A stretch of 15,776 bases of DNA, taken from contig CAZRDB010000121.1 in assembly GCA_964598695.1 (NCBI GenBank), positions 1-15,776 on the forward strand, read 5' to 3'. Source of the stretch: CAZRDB01 sp964598695. Lineage in GTDB: Bacteria; Armatimonadota; Zipacnadia; UBA1398. Positions 6,359 through 13,168 of this stretch are shown here, in pieces. Under the pieces are notes generated by a model that saw only the letters and a program-made list of their open reading frames with translations, was not told the origin of the DNA and did not search any database. The translations under genes were made by a program, and so were the position numbers. Numbering within the stretch: position 1 is the first letter of the stretch; every line of letters begins with the position of its first letter.

Positions 6359-8353
6359 ATGGCGTTGCCCGACCCGCCCTACGTGGGCGCCGCGTACTAC
6401 CCCGAGGCCTGGCCGGAGGAGACGATCGAAGAGGACATCGCCCGCGCGAAGCAGCTCGGGGTCAACATCCTGCGGATCGGGGAGTTCGCGTGGTCGCGGA
6501 TGGAGCGGACCGAGGGCAGCTACGATTTCGGCTGGCTCCACCGCGTTGTCGACCGGCTGGGCGCCGAGGGCATCGCCGTGGTCCTCGGCACGCCGACGGC
6601 GACCCCGCCCGCGTGGCTGACCCGCAAGTACCCCGACACGCTGGTCTGGACTCCGGAGGGCCGTGCGCTCGTACACGGCGGGAGGCGGCACGGCTGCCCG
6701 ACCTCGCCGACCTACCGCGCGCTGTCGGCCGGGATCGTGCGCAAGATGGCGGAGGAGTTCGCGGGCGACCCGAGCGTCCTCGGGTGGCAGATCGACAACG
6801 AGTTCGGCTGCCACCGCAACGGCTGCTACTGCCCGGCCTGCGAGGCCGGTTGGCGTAGGTGGCTGGAGGCGCGGTACGGCTCGCTCGATGCGCTGAACGC
6901 CGCGTGGGGCAACGAGCTGTGGAGCCAGTGGTACACCGACTGGGCCGAGATCCCGCTCCCGATCGAGACGGCCGCCGGCCACCACCCCTCGCTGCTCTTC
7001 CTGTGGCGCAACTTCATGAGCGACATGTATGCCGAGTACTGTCACGCGCAGTACGAGATCCTCCACGCAGCGGGCTGCCCCAACGTGAGCACCGACGGGA
7101 TGCCGCACCTCGTGCACCGGCTCGACTACGAGGAGATGTTCCGGCCGCTCGACCTCGTGCAGAACAACTGCTACTTCCCGCCCGAGCACTACGCCGCGTA
7201 CATCGGGGAGTGCGACTGGATGCGCCCGGTGAAGGACCGGCCGTACTGGTTCACCGAGAGCGCGGCAGGCTGGACGGCCGGCGGCTGCGTCGGGTCGCTC
7301 TACCTCCCGCGGCCGGGTTCGATCCGCGCCCGCGGCTGGTTCTCGGTGGCGCTGGGCGGTGAGATGGTCTGCTACTGGCTCTACCGGCAGCACTGGAGCG
7401 CCCAGGAGATGGTTCATGGATCGCTTCTCCACGCATGGGGGGAGCCCACGCCGGGCGCGGAGGAGATCGCTCGGATGGCCGGAGAGATGGCTCGCGCCGG
7501 CGCGTTCCTGCGCGAGACGCGGGTCGCCCGGGCCGAGGTCGCGCTCCACTACCACACACCCTCGGCATGGGTCTTCGACCACGGGCAGCAGGCGCCGGGG
7601 CTGCACTACGACAGCGTGCTCTCAGCGAGCTTCCACGGTCCGCTCGTGGAGGCGAACATCCCACGCGACGTGCTGTTCCCCGGTGCGCCACTCGACGGTT
7701 ACCGCGCCCTGTTGAGCCCGTTGATGGCTTGGCTGCCCGACGCCACGCTCGAGGCGGCGCTGGCCGCGGTCGCCGAAGGGATGACCTGGATCGTCGGCCC
7801 GCTCACCTCGATCCGCTCCGAGCACGCGACCTGTTACCGCGACTGCGCCCTCGGGAGCCTCGAGCGCGCGCTGCCGTTCCGCGTCCGTCGCCGCTTCCCC
7901 GCGACGGGGATCGACCCGAGTGTGCTCTGGACCGACTGCGCGCGGCGCGGGCGGGCCACGCTGTGGTGCGAGGAGTTCGAGGCCGAGAGTGAGACGTGCC
8001 GCACGCTGGCCGTCTACGAGGACGGTCCGACCGCGGGGTCGCCCGCGGCGCTCGAGATCGCCCACGGGAAGGGTCGGGTGATCGTGCTGGGCTTCCTGCC
8101 CGACCCCGCGGATCCGGAGTGGCTGCCGCGCCTGCTGGGCTCGGCCGGGGTCCAGGCCGCGTGTCCGGCGAGCGAGGGCATCGCGGCGGTCCGACGCGAG
8201 GGGGCGACGCAGTCGGGTTGGATCGCGTTCGACTGGAAGGGCCTCGGAGGCCACGCGCATCTGCCGTCCGGCGGGACCGAGCTGCTGACCGGCGCCTCGA
8301 CGGACGGCCGGATCCGGCTGGAGCCGTACGGGGTGGCCGTGGTGCGGGAGTAG
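6359..8353 (+). CDS. Beta-galactosidase, glycoside hydrolase family 42
   Basis: 664 residues, normal for GH42. Retaining hydrolysis of terminal beta-D-galactosides, probably in the cytoplasm because there is no signal peptide. The N-terminal (beta/alpha)8 barrel (about 8-390) begins with the typical VGAAYYPEAWPEE. The predicted acid/base is Glu148 in QIDNEFG and the nucleophile Glu300 in WFTESAAGW. Four cysteines that bind zinc in the Thermus enzyme are kept: Cys113 (GCPTSPTYR) and Cys156, 158 and 161 (CYCPAC). A trimerisation, flavodoxin-like domain (about 400-600) and a small C-terminal beta domain follow. ATG at 6359 is chosen over longer in-frame options because AAGGAG ends seven bases upstream and the protein then opens with the family's N-terminus. 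Natural substrates of GH42 are often galactan or arabinogalactan oligosaccharides; the substrate here is unknown. No transporter or regulator adjoins it. The stop is TAG. Confidence 0.95.
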   Translation: MALPDPPYVGAAYYPEAWPEETIEEDIARAKQLGVNILRIGEFAWSRMERTEGSYDFGWLHRVVDRLGAEGIAVVLGTPTATPPAWLTRKYPDTLVWTPEGRALVHGGRRHGCPTSPTYRALSAGIVRKMAEEFAGDPSVLGWQIDNEFGCHRNGCYCPACEAGWRRWLEARYGSLDALNAAWGNELWSQWYTDWAEIPLPIETAAGHHPSLLFLWRNFMSDMYAEYCHAQYEILHAAGCPNVSTDGMPHLVHRLDYEEMFRPLDLVQNNCYFPPEHYAAYIGECDWMRPVKDRPYWFTESAAGWTAGGCVGSLYLPRPGSIRARGWFSVALGGEMVCYWLYRQHWSAQEMVHGSLLHAWGEPTPGAEEIARMAGEMARAGAFLRETRVARAEVALHYHTPSAWVFDHGQQAPGLHYDSVLSASFHGPLVEANIPRDVLFPGAPLDGYRALLSPLMAWLPDATLEAALAAVAEGMTWIVGPLTSIRSEHATCYRDCALGSLERALPFRVRRRFPATGIDPSVLWTDCARRGRATLWCEEFEAESETCRTLAVYEDGPTAGSPAALEIAHGKGRVIVLGFLPDPADPEWLPRLLGSAGVQAACPASEGIAAVRREGATQSGWIAFDWKGLGGHAHLPSGGTELLTGASTDGRIRLEPYGVAVVRE

Positions 8354-8369
8354 GACGCCGGTGGGGGGG

Positions 8370-9377
8370 CTACGCGGGCGGCTCGGCCCCCCGCGTGGAG
8401 AGGCCTCCGCGGCCGTACGGCCAGTAGAGGTAGAGGAGCAGCAGGACGCCGGAGCCGCCGCCGACGCCCCAGAGCTTGACGTTGTCGGTGAGGCCGGAGG
8501 GCGTGACGAATCCCTCGATCACGGCCGCGACGACGAACAGGAGCGTTGTGCCGACGGCGAGCAGAACGGCCTCGCGGGCCGCCTCGCGGAGTGCCGCGCG
8601 ACGGGTGAGACGCCCCGGGAGCACGACGCCGCGTGCCAGCCGCAGCCCCGCCGCGCCGGAGAGGACCACGGCCCACAACTCGATGACGCCGTGCGGAGCG
8701 AGGAGGGCGAGGAGCGCGGTGGGGTTCTGGTAGTGGTGGATCGCGCCGACCAGGCCGCCGACCATCGCGCCGTTCTGCAGAAGGTGGAAGACGGTCACGG
8801 TGCCGGCCAGGGCGCCGCCGGCGAAGCAGAGGAGCCCCACCTTGATGTTGTTCTGCATGATGAAGCCGGAGAGCAGTCCACGGACCCCGGGGCCGAGCAC
8901 GCCGGTCGTGTGGTCGGGCCGCTCGAAGGGTCCGATCATCGAGAGGAACTGGGCCGGGACGAAGAGATAGGCGTAGGTGGGGTCCTGCCAGGTGACCAGG
9001 TACGCGAGCCCGGCGGTGCCCCAGAAGATGAGGCCGGAGACCAGCACATAGGGCCACAGCTTCCAGACGATCCGGGGGAACCCCACCCAGAGGAACTCGA
9101 AGAACGCCACGGCGCTGAGTGCGCTGCGGGGCCGGTAGATCGTGTTGTGCGACCGGGCGACGAGGCCGTTCAGGTAGGCGACGATCTCAGGGTCGGTCAC
9201 GCCCGCGCGCGCTTGGGCGAGGTGGGAGGAGACCTTCCGGTGCAGCCGGCCCAAGTCGGCCAGTTCGTCGGGCGAGAGGTCGTGCATCCCGACCCGATCG
9301 GTCCGGTCGAGCAGCTCGGAGAGGCGCAGCCACTGCTCTCGTCGGCGGTCGAACCGGCTCCGCGGGCGCTGATTCAC
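8370..9377 (-). CDS. SpoIIM / DUF95 family integral membrane protein
   Basis: 335 residues. The N-terminal ~100 are soluble, basic and helical. Five or more membrane segments follow, near 106-128, 178-200, 219-247, 268-290 and 303-320. The sequence FIMQNNIKVG (172-181), PHGVIEL (228-234) and AAVIEGFVTP (284-293) are typical of the stage II sporulation protein M family. In spore formers SpoIIM joins SpoIID/SpoIIP in engulfment. In the many non-sporulating bacteria with this family its role is unknown, and it is usually found next to RDD, MoxR and DUF58 genes. None of those are here, nor any sporulation gene, so a sporulation role should not be assumed. The start is GTG at 9377 with GAGGGGAG six bases upstream. 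It ends 16 bases from the GH42 stop, tail to tail, in TAG. Confidence 0.85.
   Translation of the reverse strand: MNQRPRSRFDRRREQWLRLSELLDRTDRVGMHDLSPDELADLGRLHRKVSSHLAQARAGVTDPEIVAYLNGLVARSHNTIYRPRSALSAVAFFEFLWVGFPRIVWKLWPYVLVSGLIFWGTAGLAYLVTWQDPTYAYLFVPAQFLSMIGPFERPDHTTGVLGPGVRGLLSGFIMQNNIKVGLLCFAGGALAGTVTVFHLLQNGAMVGGLVGAIHHYQNPTALLALLAPHGVIELWAVVLSGAAGLRLARGVVLPGRLTRRAALREAAREAVLLAVGTTLLFVVAAVIEGFVTPSGLTDNVKLWGVGGGSGVLLLLYLYWPYGRGGLSTRGAEPPA
8372..8396. terminator. GC-rich hairpin at the GH42 / SpoIIM-family convergent junction
   Basis: 7-base stem ACGCGGG (8372-8378) with CCCGCGT (8390-8396) and an 11-base loop. It starts 19 bases after the GH42 stop and lies over the stop codon and last codons of the minus-strand gene. 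There is no T-run. The position between facing genes suggests a two-way transcription end, but it could be chance in GC-rich coding sequence. Confidence 0.35.
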
Positions 9378-9407
9378 TGGACACTCCCCTCGGCGCTATG
9401 GTACATA
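9373..9407. promoter_or_regulatory. Possible divergent promoter region with near-palindromic -10
   Basis: The span 9397-9407 reads TATGGTACATA, one base short of a perfect palindrome centred on GTAC, between two divergent genes. On the plus strand TTCACT (9373-9378) and TATGGT (9397-9402) are 18 bases apart. On the minus strand TACCAT (9403-9398) has a weak TTGTGG 18 bases upstream. It is the only locally AT-rich patch in the spacer. The hexamers are poor, so this is a weak call. Confidence 0.3.
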
Positions 9408-9440
9408 ACGGATGAAGCGGTCCACAAGCACTTCCAGCAC

Positions 9441-9446
9441 GAGGTG
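9441..9446 (+). promoter_or_regulatory. Shine-Dalgarno deciding the start of the 77-residue gene
   Basis: GAGGTG lies seven bases before ATG at 9454. The alternative in-frame ATG at 9412 has no such site, so the shorter protein is preferred. Confidence 0.5.
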
Positions 9447-9453
9447 CCCCCAG

Positions 9454-9687
9454 ATGCCAGAAGAGAAGAGCCTGTCGATCCCCGAGCCGGAGGGCTTCCA
9501 CGAGATTGCCAAGACGGTCCTCCAGGCCGTGGGCGATCTCTCCACCGGCGTCGGCCGTCTGGCTTCCGAGACGATCGCGGCAGCCGTAAAGGACGCGTAC
9601 GTCACGGGATATCGTGACGGCTACCGCGAGGCCCTCCGTCGCGCGACGCTCGCCCAGACCGTCGCCACGGCTGCGGCCGAGGAGTAG
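9454..9687 (+). CDS. Hypothetical small protein, 77 residues
   Basis: No family is recognised. The start at ATG 9454 is chosen over ATG 9412 because GAGGTG precedes it by seven bases and the extra 14 residues would be Ser/Thr/Arg-rich filler. The protein is soluble and acidic at both ends. Residues ~12-70 can form one long amphipathic helix or a helical pair, with a notable YVTGYRDGYREAL stretch (about 49-61) and an Ala-rich tail ending in EE. There is no signal peptide, membrane segment, cysteine or HTH. Codon use has the same strong G/C third-position bias as its neighbours, which supports real coding. It is divergent from the SpoIIM-family gene and shares its short upstream region, so the two may be co-regulated. 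Its stop is TAG, followed nine bases later by a hairpin. Confidence 0.65.
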   Translation: MPEEKSLSIPEPEGFHEIAKTVLQAVGDLSTGVGRLASETIAAAVKDAYVTGYRDGYREALRRATLAQTVATAAAEE

Positions 9688-9696
9688 CGCCCGTCG

Positions 9697-9711
9697 CTCG
9701 CGCTCCGCGAG
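9697..9711 (+). terminator. Hairpin after the 77-residue gene
   Basis: 6-base stem CTCGCG / CGCGAG with a 3-base loop, nine bases after the stop codon. There is no T-run after it, so termination strength is doubtful. Confidence 0.4.
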
Positions 9712-9734
9712 GATGCGCCGGACCGACCCCGAAC

Positions 9735-9748
9735 TCCCCCTCAGGGGA
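9735..9748. repeat. Short inverted repeat in the convergent spacer
   Basis: TCCCC and GGGGA around a 4-base loop. It is the second of three hairpin-forming segments in the 175-base spacer between the 77-residue gene and the rhamnosidase gene. Confidence 0.3.
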
Positions 9749-9785
9749 AGGCGCGCGGTTGAGGTCCGTGCGGTTCCGGTGATCC

Positions 9786-9817
9786 GGGGGCGTCGGACAA
9801 CCCCGACGGACGCCCCC
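9786..9817. terminator. Long GC-rich hairpin downstream of the rhamnosidase gene
   Basis: 9-base stem GGGGGCGTC (9786-9794) and GACGCCCCC (9809-9817) around a 14-base loop. Parts of the loop can pair with the stem in an alternative fold (CGTCGG with CCGACG). It lies 46 bases beyond the rhamnosidase stop in that gene's direction and about 100 bases beyond the 77-residue gene, so it suits a bidirectional end. No T-run is present on either strand. Confidence 0.45.
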
Positions 9818-9862
9818 TCCAGACCGCATCATATCCATGGGCACGGACCTCGGCCCGGTACC

Positions 9863-12800
9863 CTATGGGCGTGCCTTGGCCTCGAACCGGTACGTCCCCG
9901 CGCCAACCTCGTAGACGGCGGCCCCGGGGAGGCTTGACGCCGGCGCTTGGCCGCCCTCGCGCACCGAGGTCGGGTCGGCGGTGGGGATCCAGACGCGGGC
10001 CCGCGAGCCCACCGGCACCGTGAGATCGAGCAGGAACCGATCGCCCTCGATCCGCCAGGATACGGAGATCGTGCCCCGGATCGACCGGTAGCTGCCCCGG
10101 GCCCACGTGAGCCCTCCGCCCGGCTGTGGGGCGACCTCGAAGCGCTCCCATCCCGGACCCTCCTCCGAGGGTGAGAGCCCGAGCACGACGCGGTAGAGCC
10201 ACTCGCCGACCGACCCCAGCGCCCAGTGGTTGAGCGAGTTCATCCCTGGGTTCTGGAAGCCGCGTCCGGCCACGTAGCCATCCCAGCGCTCCCAGATCGT
10301 CGTGGCGCCGTTGTCGATCATGTAGCCCCATGAGGGCCGGGTGCGCGCGTTCACCAGCCCGTAGGCGAGATCGGCGCGGCCGGCCTCGGTCAGCTCCATC
10401 AGGGCGGGCAGCGTCGCGTGGATCCCGGTCGAGAGATGGCCGCCGTACCGCTCGAGGCCCTCGATGAGGTGCGCGGCCGCCGGCGCCCGCAGCTCGGGCG
10501 GGAGCAGGCCGTAGTGGAGGGCGAGCGCGTAGCCGGCCTGGGTGTCGCCAGCGATGCGGCCGTCCGGCGCGACGTAGGCGCGGAGGAACGCGTCGCGGAT
10601 GCGGTCGGCCAGCGCGCGCAGGGCGGTCGCGTCCTCGCGCTTGCCGAGCACCTCCGCCATCCGCGCGACGAGGTCGGTCGAGTGCGCGAACTGGGCCGTC
10701 GCGAAGACCTCGTTGGGGATCGCGCCGCCGGACTGCGGCCAACCGTCGAGGATCAGCGTGTCGGCGTTGAGCCAGTCGTTGTAGTCGGCGAAGCGCGCGT
10801 TGCGCCACAGCAGATCGGGATTGCGGTCTCGCACGAACTCGATCCAGCGCAGGGCGGCGGGGTAGTGCTGCTCGAGGATCCGACGGTCGCCGTAGTTGAG
10901 CCACATGCGCCAGGGGACCGTCACGCCGGCGTCGCCCCAGCCCGGAGCGCCGGAAGCGCGCTCGTCGGGGCCGAACGGGTGGGGCGCGAAGTCGGGGAAG
11001 CGGCCGTCGCGCGCTTGGGCGTCTCGCACGTCGGGCACCCACTTGGTGAAGAAGCCTGCGAGGTCCATGTTGAGGATCCCGGTCTGGGCGAAGATGGAGA
11101 TGTCGCCCATCCAGCCGAGTCGCTCGTCGCGTTGCGGGCAGTCGGTCGGGACGGACATCAGGTTCGCGCGCTGGGTCCAGAGGATGCTCCGCCAGAGCTG
11201 ATCGAAAAGGGGACTCGAGGTCTCGAAGCTGCCGACTTCGGGCGAGGAGGAGCAGAAGACGCGGCCCGTGACATCCTCGAGCGCCGGTCCGGCGGCGAGC
11301 CCCGTGATCTCGACGTAGCGGAACCCGTGGTAGGTGAAGTGCGGCTCGAGGGTCTCCTCCCCCTCGCCGGCGAGCACGTAGGTGTCAATCTGAGGCGCGC
11401 CGCGCAGGTTGTCGGTGTAGATCATCCCGGTCGCGGGGTCCAGTGCCTCGGCGTGGCGAACCCGGACGAGCTGGCCGGGTGCGCCGCGGGCGCGGATGCG
11501 GACCCAGCCGGGCATGTTCTGGCCGAGGTCGTAGACGTGAACGCCCGGCGCGGGCTCCGAGTGTGCCACCGGGGTGCGCTCCTCGATCACCCGGATGGGT
11601 TCGTTGGCCTGCGGGAGCAGTCGAACGGCATCGAGCGGCTTGGCGGCAACCGGCGACCAGGAGGCCTGGTCGAAGCCATGCCGGTCCCAGCCGGGCTGGG
11701 ACCGGCGGAGGTCCTGCGCCTCGCAGTCGAGGGTGTCGGCTGAGCGGACGGGGCCGTCGAGGGTCGAGCGCCAGGTGTCATCGGTGGCGATGACGGTGCG
11801 CGTGCCGTCGGTTCGTTCGATCTCGATCTGGGCGAGCAGCTCGGGCGTCCGACCGTAGAAGCCGCGGGGGCGGCCGGAGGGGTCCATGCCCGCCAGGCCG
11901 AGTCGCCCGGCGTACCAACCATCGCCGACGAGCACCCCGAGCGCGTTGGCCTCCCCGGCTCGGAGCAGCCCGGTCACGTCGTAGGTCTGGTATTGGATTC
12001 GCTTGTGGTAGTCGGTCCACTCGGGCGCGAGGATCTGGTCGCCGACGCGCCGGCCATTGAGGCGCGCCTCGTAGCAGCCGCGCGCCGTGATCCGCAGGGT
12101 CGCCCGCCGGAGGTCGGCGGGCACGAGGAACTCCTTGCGGAACATCGGCGCCGGGAGCGCGTCGCCCCCCTGGGCCGGATGTGCGGTCGCGTCGCCGTCG
12201 GTGAGGCAGCGCACCGACCAGGGGCCGGTCTCGATGGAGTCGAGGGCGGAGACGGGGCAGCCGCGGGAGACGTTGCGGCCGGAGGCGAGGACCTCCAGCT
12301 CGGCGAGCGCGCAGCCGAACTCCGGGCCGGCGCCGCGCTGGCGGAGCCGTGTGACGGTCAGGCGGAGGTAGCGGCACGCGGTGGGGTCAGTGGGGTAGGT
12401 GACGGGCTCGGCGCCCGGCGGGGGCTGATCCTCGCCGGTGCGGTCCACGACGACGGTTGCGTCGGAGCCGTCCTCGGCGGTGGAGGCCGTGATCCGGAAC
12501 CGAACGGGGAACAGGAAGCCCGGCGTGTCAGGGACCCAGTCGTACGGGCGGGCCGGGCAGAGGCGAACGGCGTCGATGGTCTCGACCGTGCCGAGGTCGA
12601 CCTGGACCCACTTGGTCTCCTCGGGCCCCGCGGCGAGCTGTGAGTGATAGCCGTTGTGGGCGGGGGCGAAGCCCGGCGCCGGCGTGGGGTCGCTGATCCA
12701 GCGGCCCTGCCACTCGCCGGCGGTGCGCGGTCCGACGCCCCAGAGGGCCGTCTCGCTCCACGGGCCGGCGTGGCCGTCGGCATCCCAGGTCCGGACCTTC

Positions 12801-13117
12801 CAGTAGCAGCGCTGACCGGCGGAGACCGGCACCCCGGCGTACGCGACCTGCGACGAGCGCTCCGAGGCCACGCGCCCCGAGTCCCACAGGTCGGCCGCGC
12901 CCTCCCGGAGGCGGCTCGGGTCGCTCGCCGCGAGCACTCGGTAGGCCGTCTGGCGCGCGTCGCGGCGGGGATCGACGACCTCCCACGATAGGCGGGGGGT
13001 CGCGACGGCAACGGACTGCGGGTTGGCGAGGTACTCGCAGCGGAGGTGTGTCGGAGCTTGGGGACCGGTGGCGGCGCTCGTAAGGAGGCCGCCGAGGAGC
13101 AGCGCGCACAGCGACAT
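9863..13117 (-). CDS. Secreted alpha-L-rhamnosidase, GH78, with inserted discoidin module
   Basis: 1084 residues. Inverting hydrolysis of terminal alpha-L-rhamnose from pectin side chains, glycosides or other polysaccharides, outside the cytoplasm. Order: short hydrophobic leader (1-17); Fn3-like GH78 N-domain (about 22-142, ending EWQGRWISDP); a discoidin/F5-8-type-C-like insert (about 155-310); GH78 beta-sandwich domains (about 324-620, with FRKEF and YELNG-type motifs); (alpha/alpha)6 catalytic barrel (about 625-970); C-terminal beta-sandwich (to 1084). By analogy with Streptomyces SaRha78A, the acid is Glu665 in DCPQRDERLGW and the base Glu943 in ATTIWERWDG. In SaRha78A a rhamnose-binding CBM67 occupies the insert position. 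An in-frame TGA at 13126-13124 rules out a longer start. The leader has no Lys/Arg before its core, which is unusual. The stop is TAG. The gene lies 51 bases after the hybrid kinase on the same strand. Confidence 0.93.
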   Translation of the reverse strand: MSLCALLLGGLLTSAATGPQAPTHLRCEYLANPQSVAVATPRLSWEVVDPRRDARQTAYRVLAASDPSRLREGAADLWDSGRVASERSSQVAYAGVPVSAGQRCYWKVRTWDADGHAGPWSETALWGVGPRTAGEWQGRWISDPTPAPGFAPAHNGYHSQLAAGPEETKWVQVDLGTVETIDAVRLCPARPYDWVPDTPGFLFPVRFRITASTAEDGSDATVVVDRTGEDQPPPGAEPVTYPTDPTACRYLRLTVTRLRQRGAGPEFGCALAELEVLASGRNVSRGCPVSALDSIETGPWSVRCLTDGDATAHPAQGGDALPAPMFRKEFLVPADLRRATLRITARGCYEARLNGRRVGDQILAPEWTDYHKRIQYQTYDVTGLLRAGEANALGVLVGDGWYAGRLGLAGMDPSGRPRGFYGRTPELLAQIEIERTDGTRTVIATDDTWRSTLDGPVRSADTLDCEAQDLRRSQPGWDRHGFDQASWSPVAAKPLDAVRLLPQANEPIRVIEERTPVAHSEPAPGVHVYDLGQNMPGWVRIRARGAPGQLVRVRHAEALDPATGMIYTDNLRGAPQIDTYVLAGEGEETLEPHFTYHGFRYVEITGLAAGPALEDVTGRVFCSSSPEVGSFETSSPLFDQLWRSILWTQRANLMSVPTDCPQRDERLGWMGDISIFAQTGILNMDLAGFFTKWVPDVRDAQARDGRFPDFAPHPFGPDERASGAPGWGDAGVTVPWRMWLNYGDRRILEQHYPAALRWIEFVRDRNPDLLWRNARFADYNDWLNADTLILDGWPQSGGAIPNEVFATAQFAHSTDLVARMAEVLGKREDATALRALADRIRDAFLRAYVAPDGRIAGDTQAGYALALHYGLLPPELRAPAAAHLIEGLERYGGHLSTGIHATLPALMELTEAGRADLAYGLVNARTRPSWGYMIDNGATTIWERWDGYVAGRGFQNPGMNSLNHWALGSVGEWLYRVVLGLSPSEEGPGWERFEVAPQPGGGLTWARGSYRSIRGTISVSWRIEGDRFLLDLTVPVGSRARVWIPTADPTSVREGGQAPASSLPGAAVYEVGAGTYRFEAKARP

Positions 13118-13134
13118 CGGCGTTCACCCGTTCC

Positions 13135-13152
13135 GGGACGAGGGCCCGTCCC
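13135..13152 (-). terminator. Hairpin between kinase and rhamnosidase genes
   Basis: 6-base stem GGGACG (13135-13140) and CGTCCC (13147-13152) with a 6-base loop. In the direction of transcription it lies 16 bases after the kinase stop and 17 before the rhamnosidase start. GGGACGAG is also repeated at 13154-13161. It could be a weak terminator, an attenuating leader hairpin for the rhamnosidase, or an operator. There is no U-run. Confidence 0.35.
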
Positions 13153-13168
13153 AGGGACGAGTCGTTCG

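Noticed and set aside
8370..9377. Reading the SpoIIM-family gene as evidence of endospore formation
   Set aside because: The family is widespread in non-sporulating bacteria and no other sporulation gene is in the window.
8361..11743. Plus-strand frames 8361-9617 and 10418-11743 opposite the SpoIIM-family and rhamnosidase genes
   Set aside because: They are shadow frames. The minus-strand products have conserved motifs and the plus-strand translations have none.
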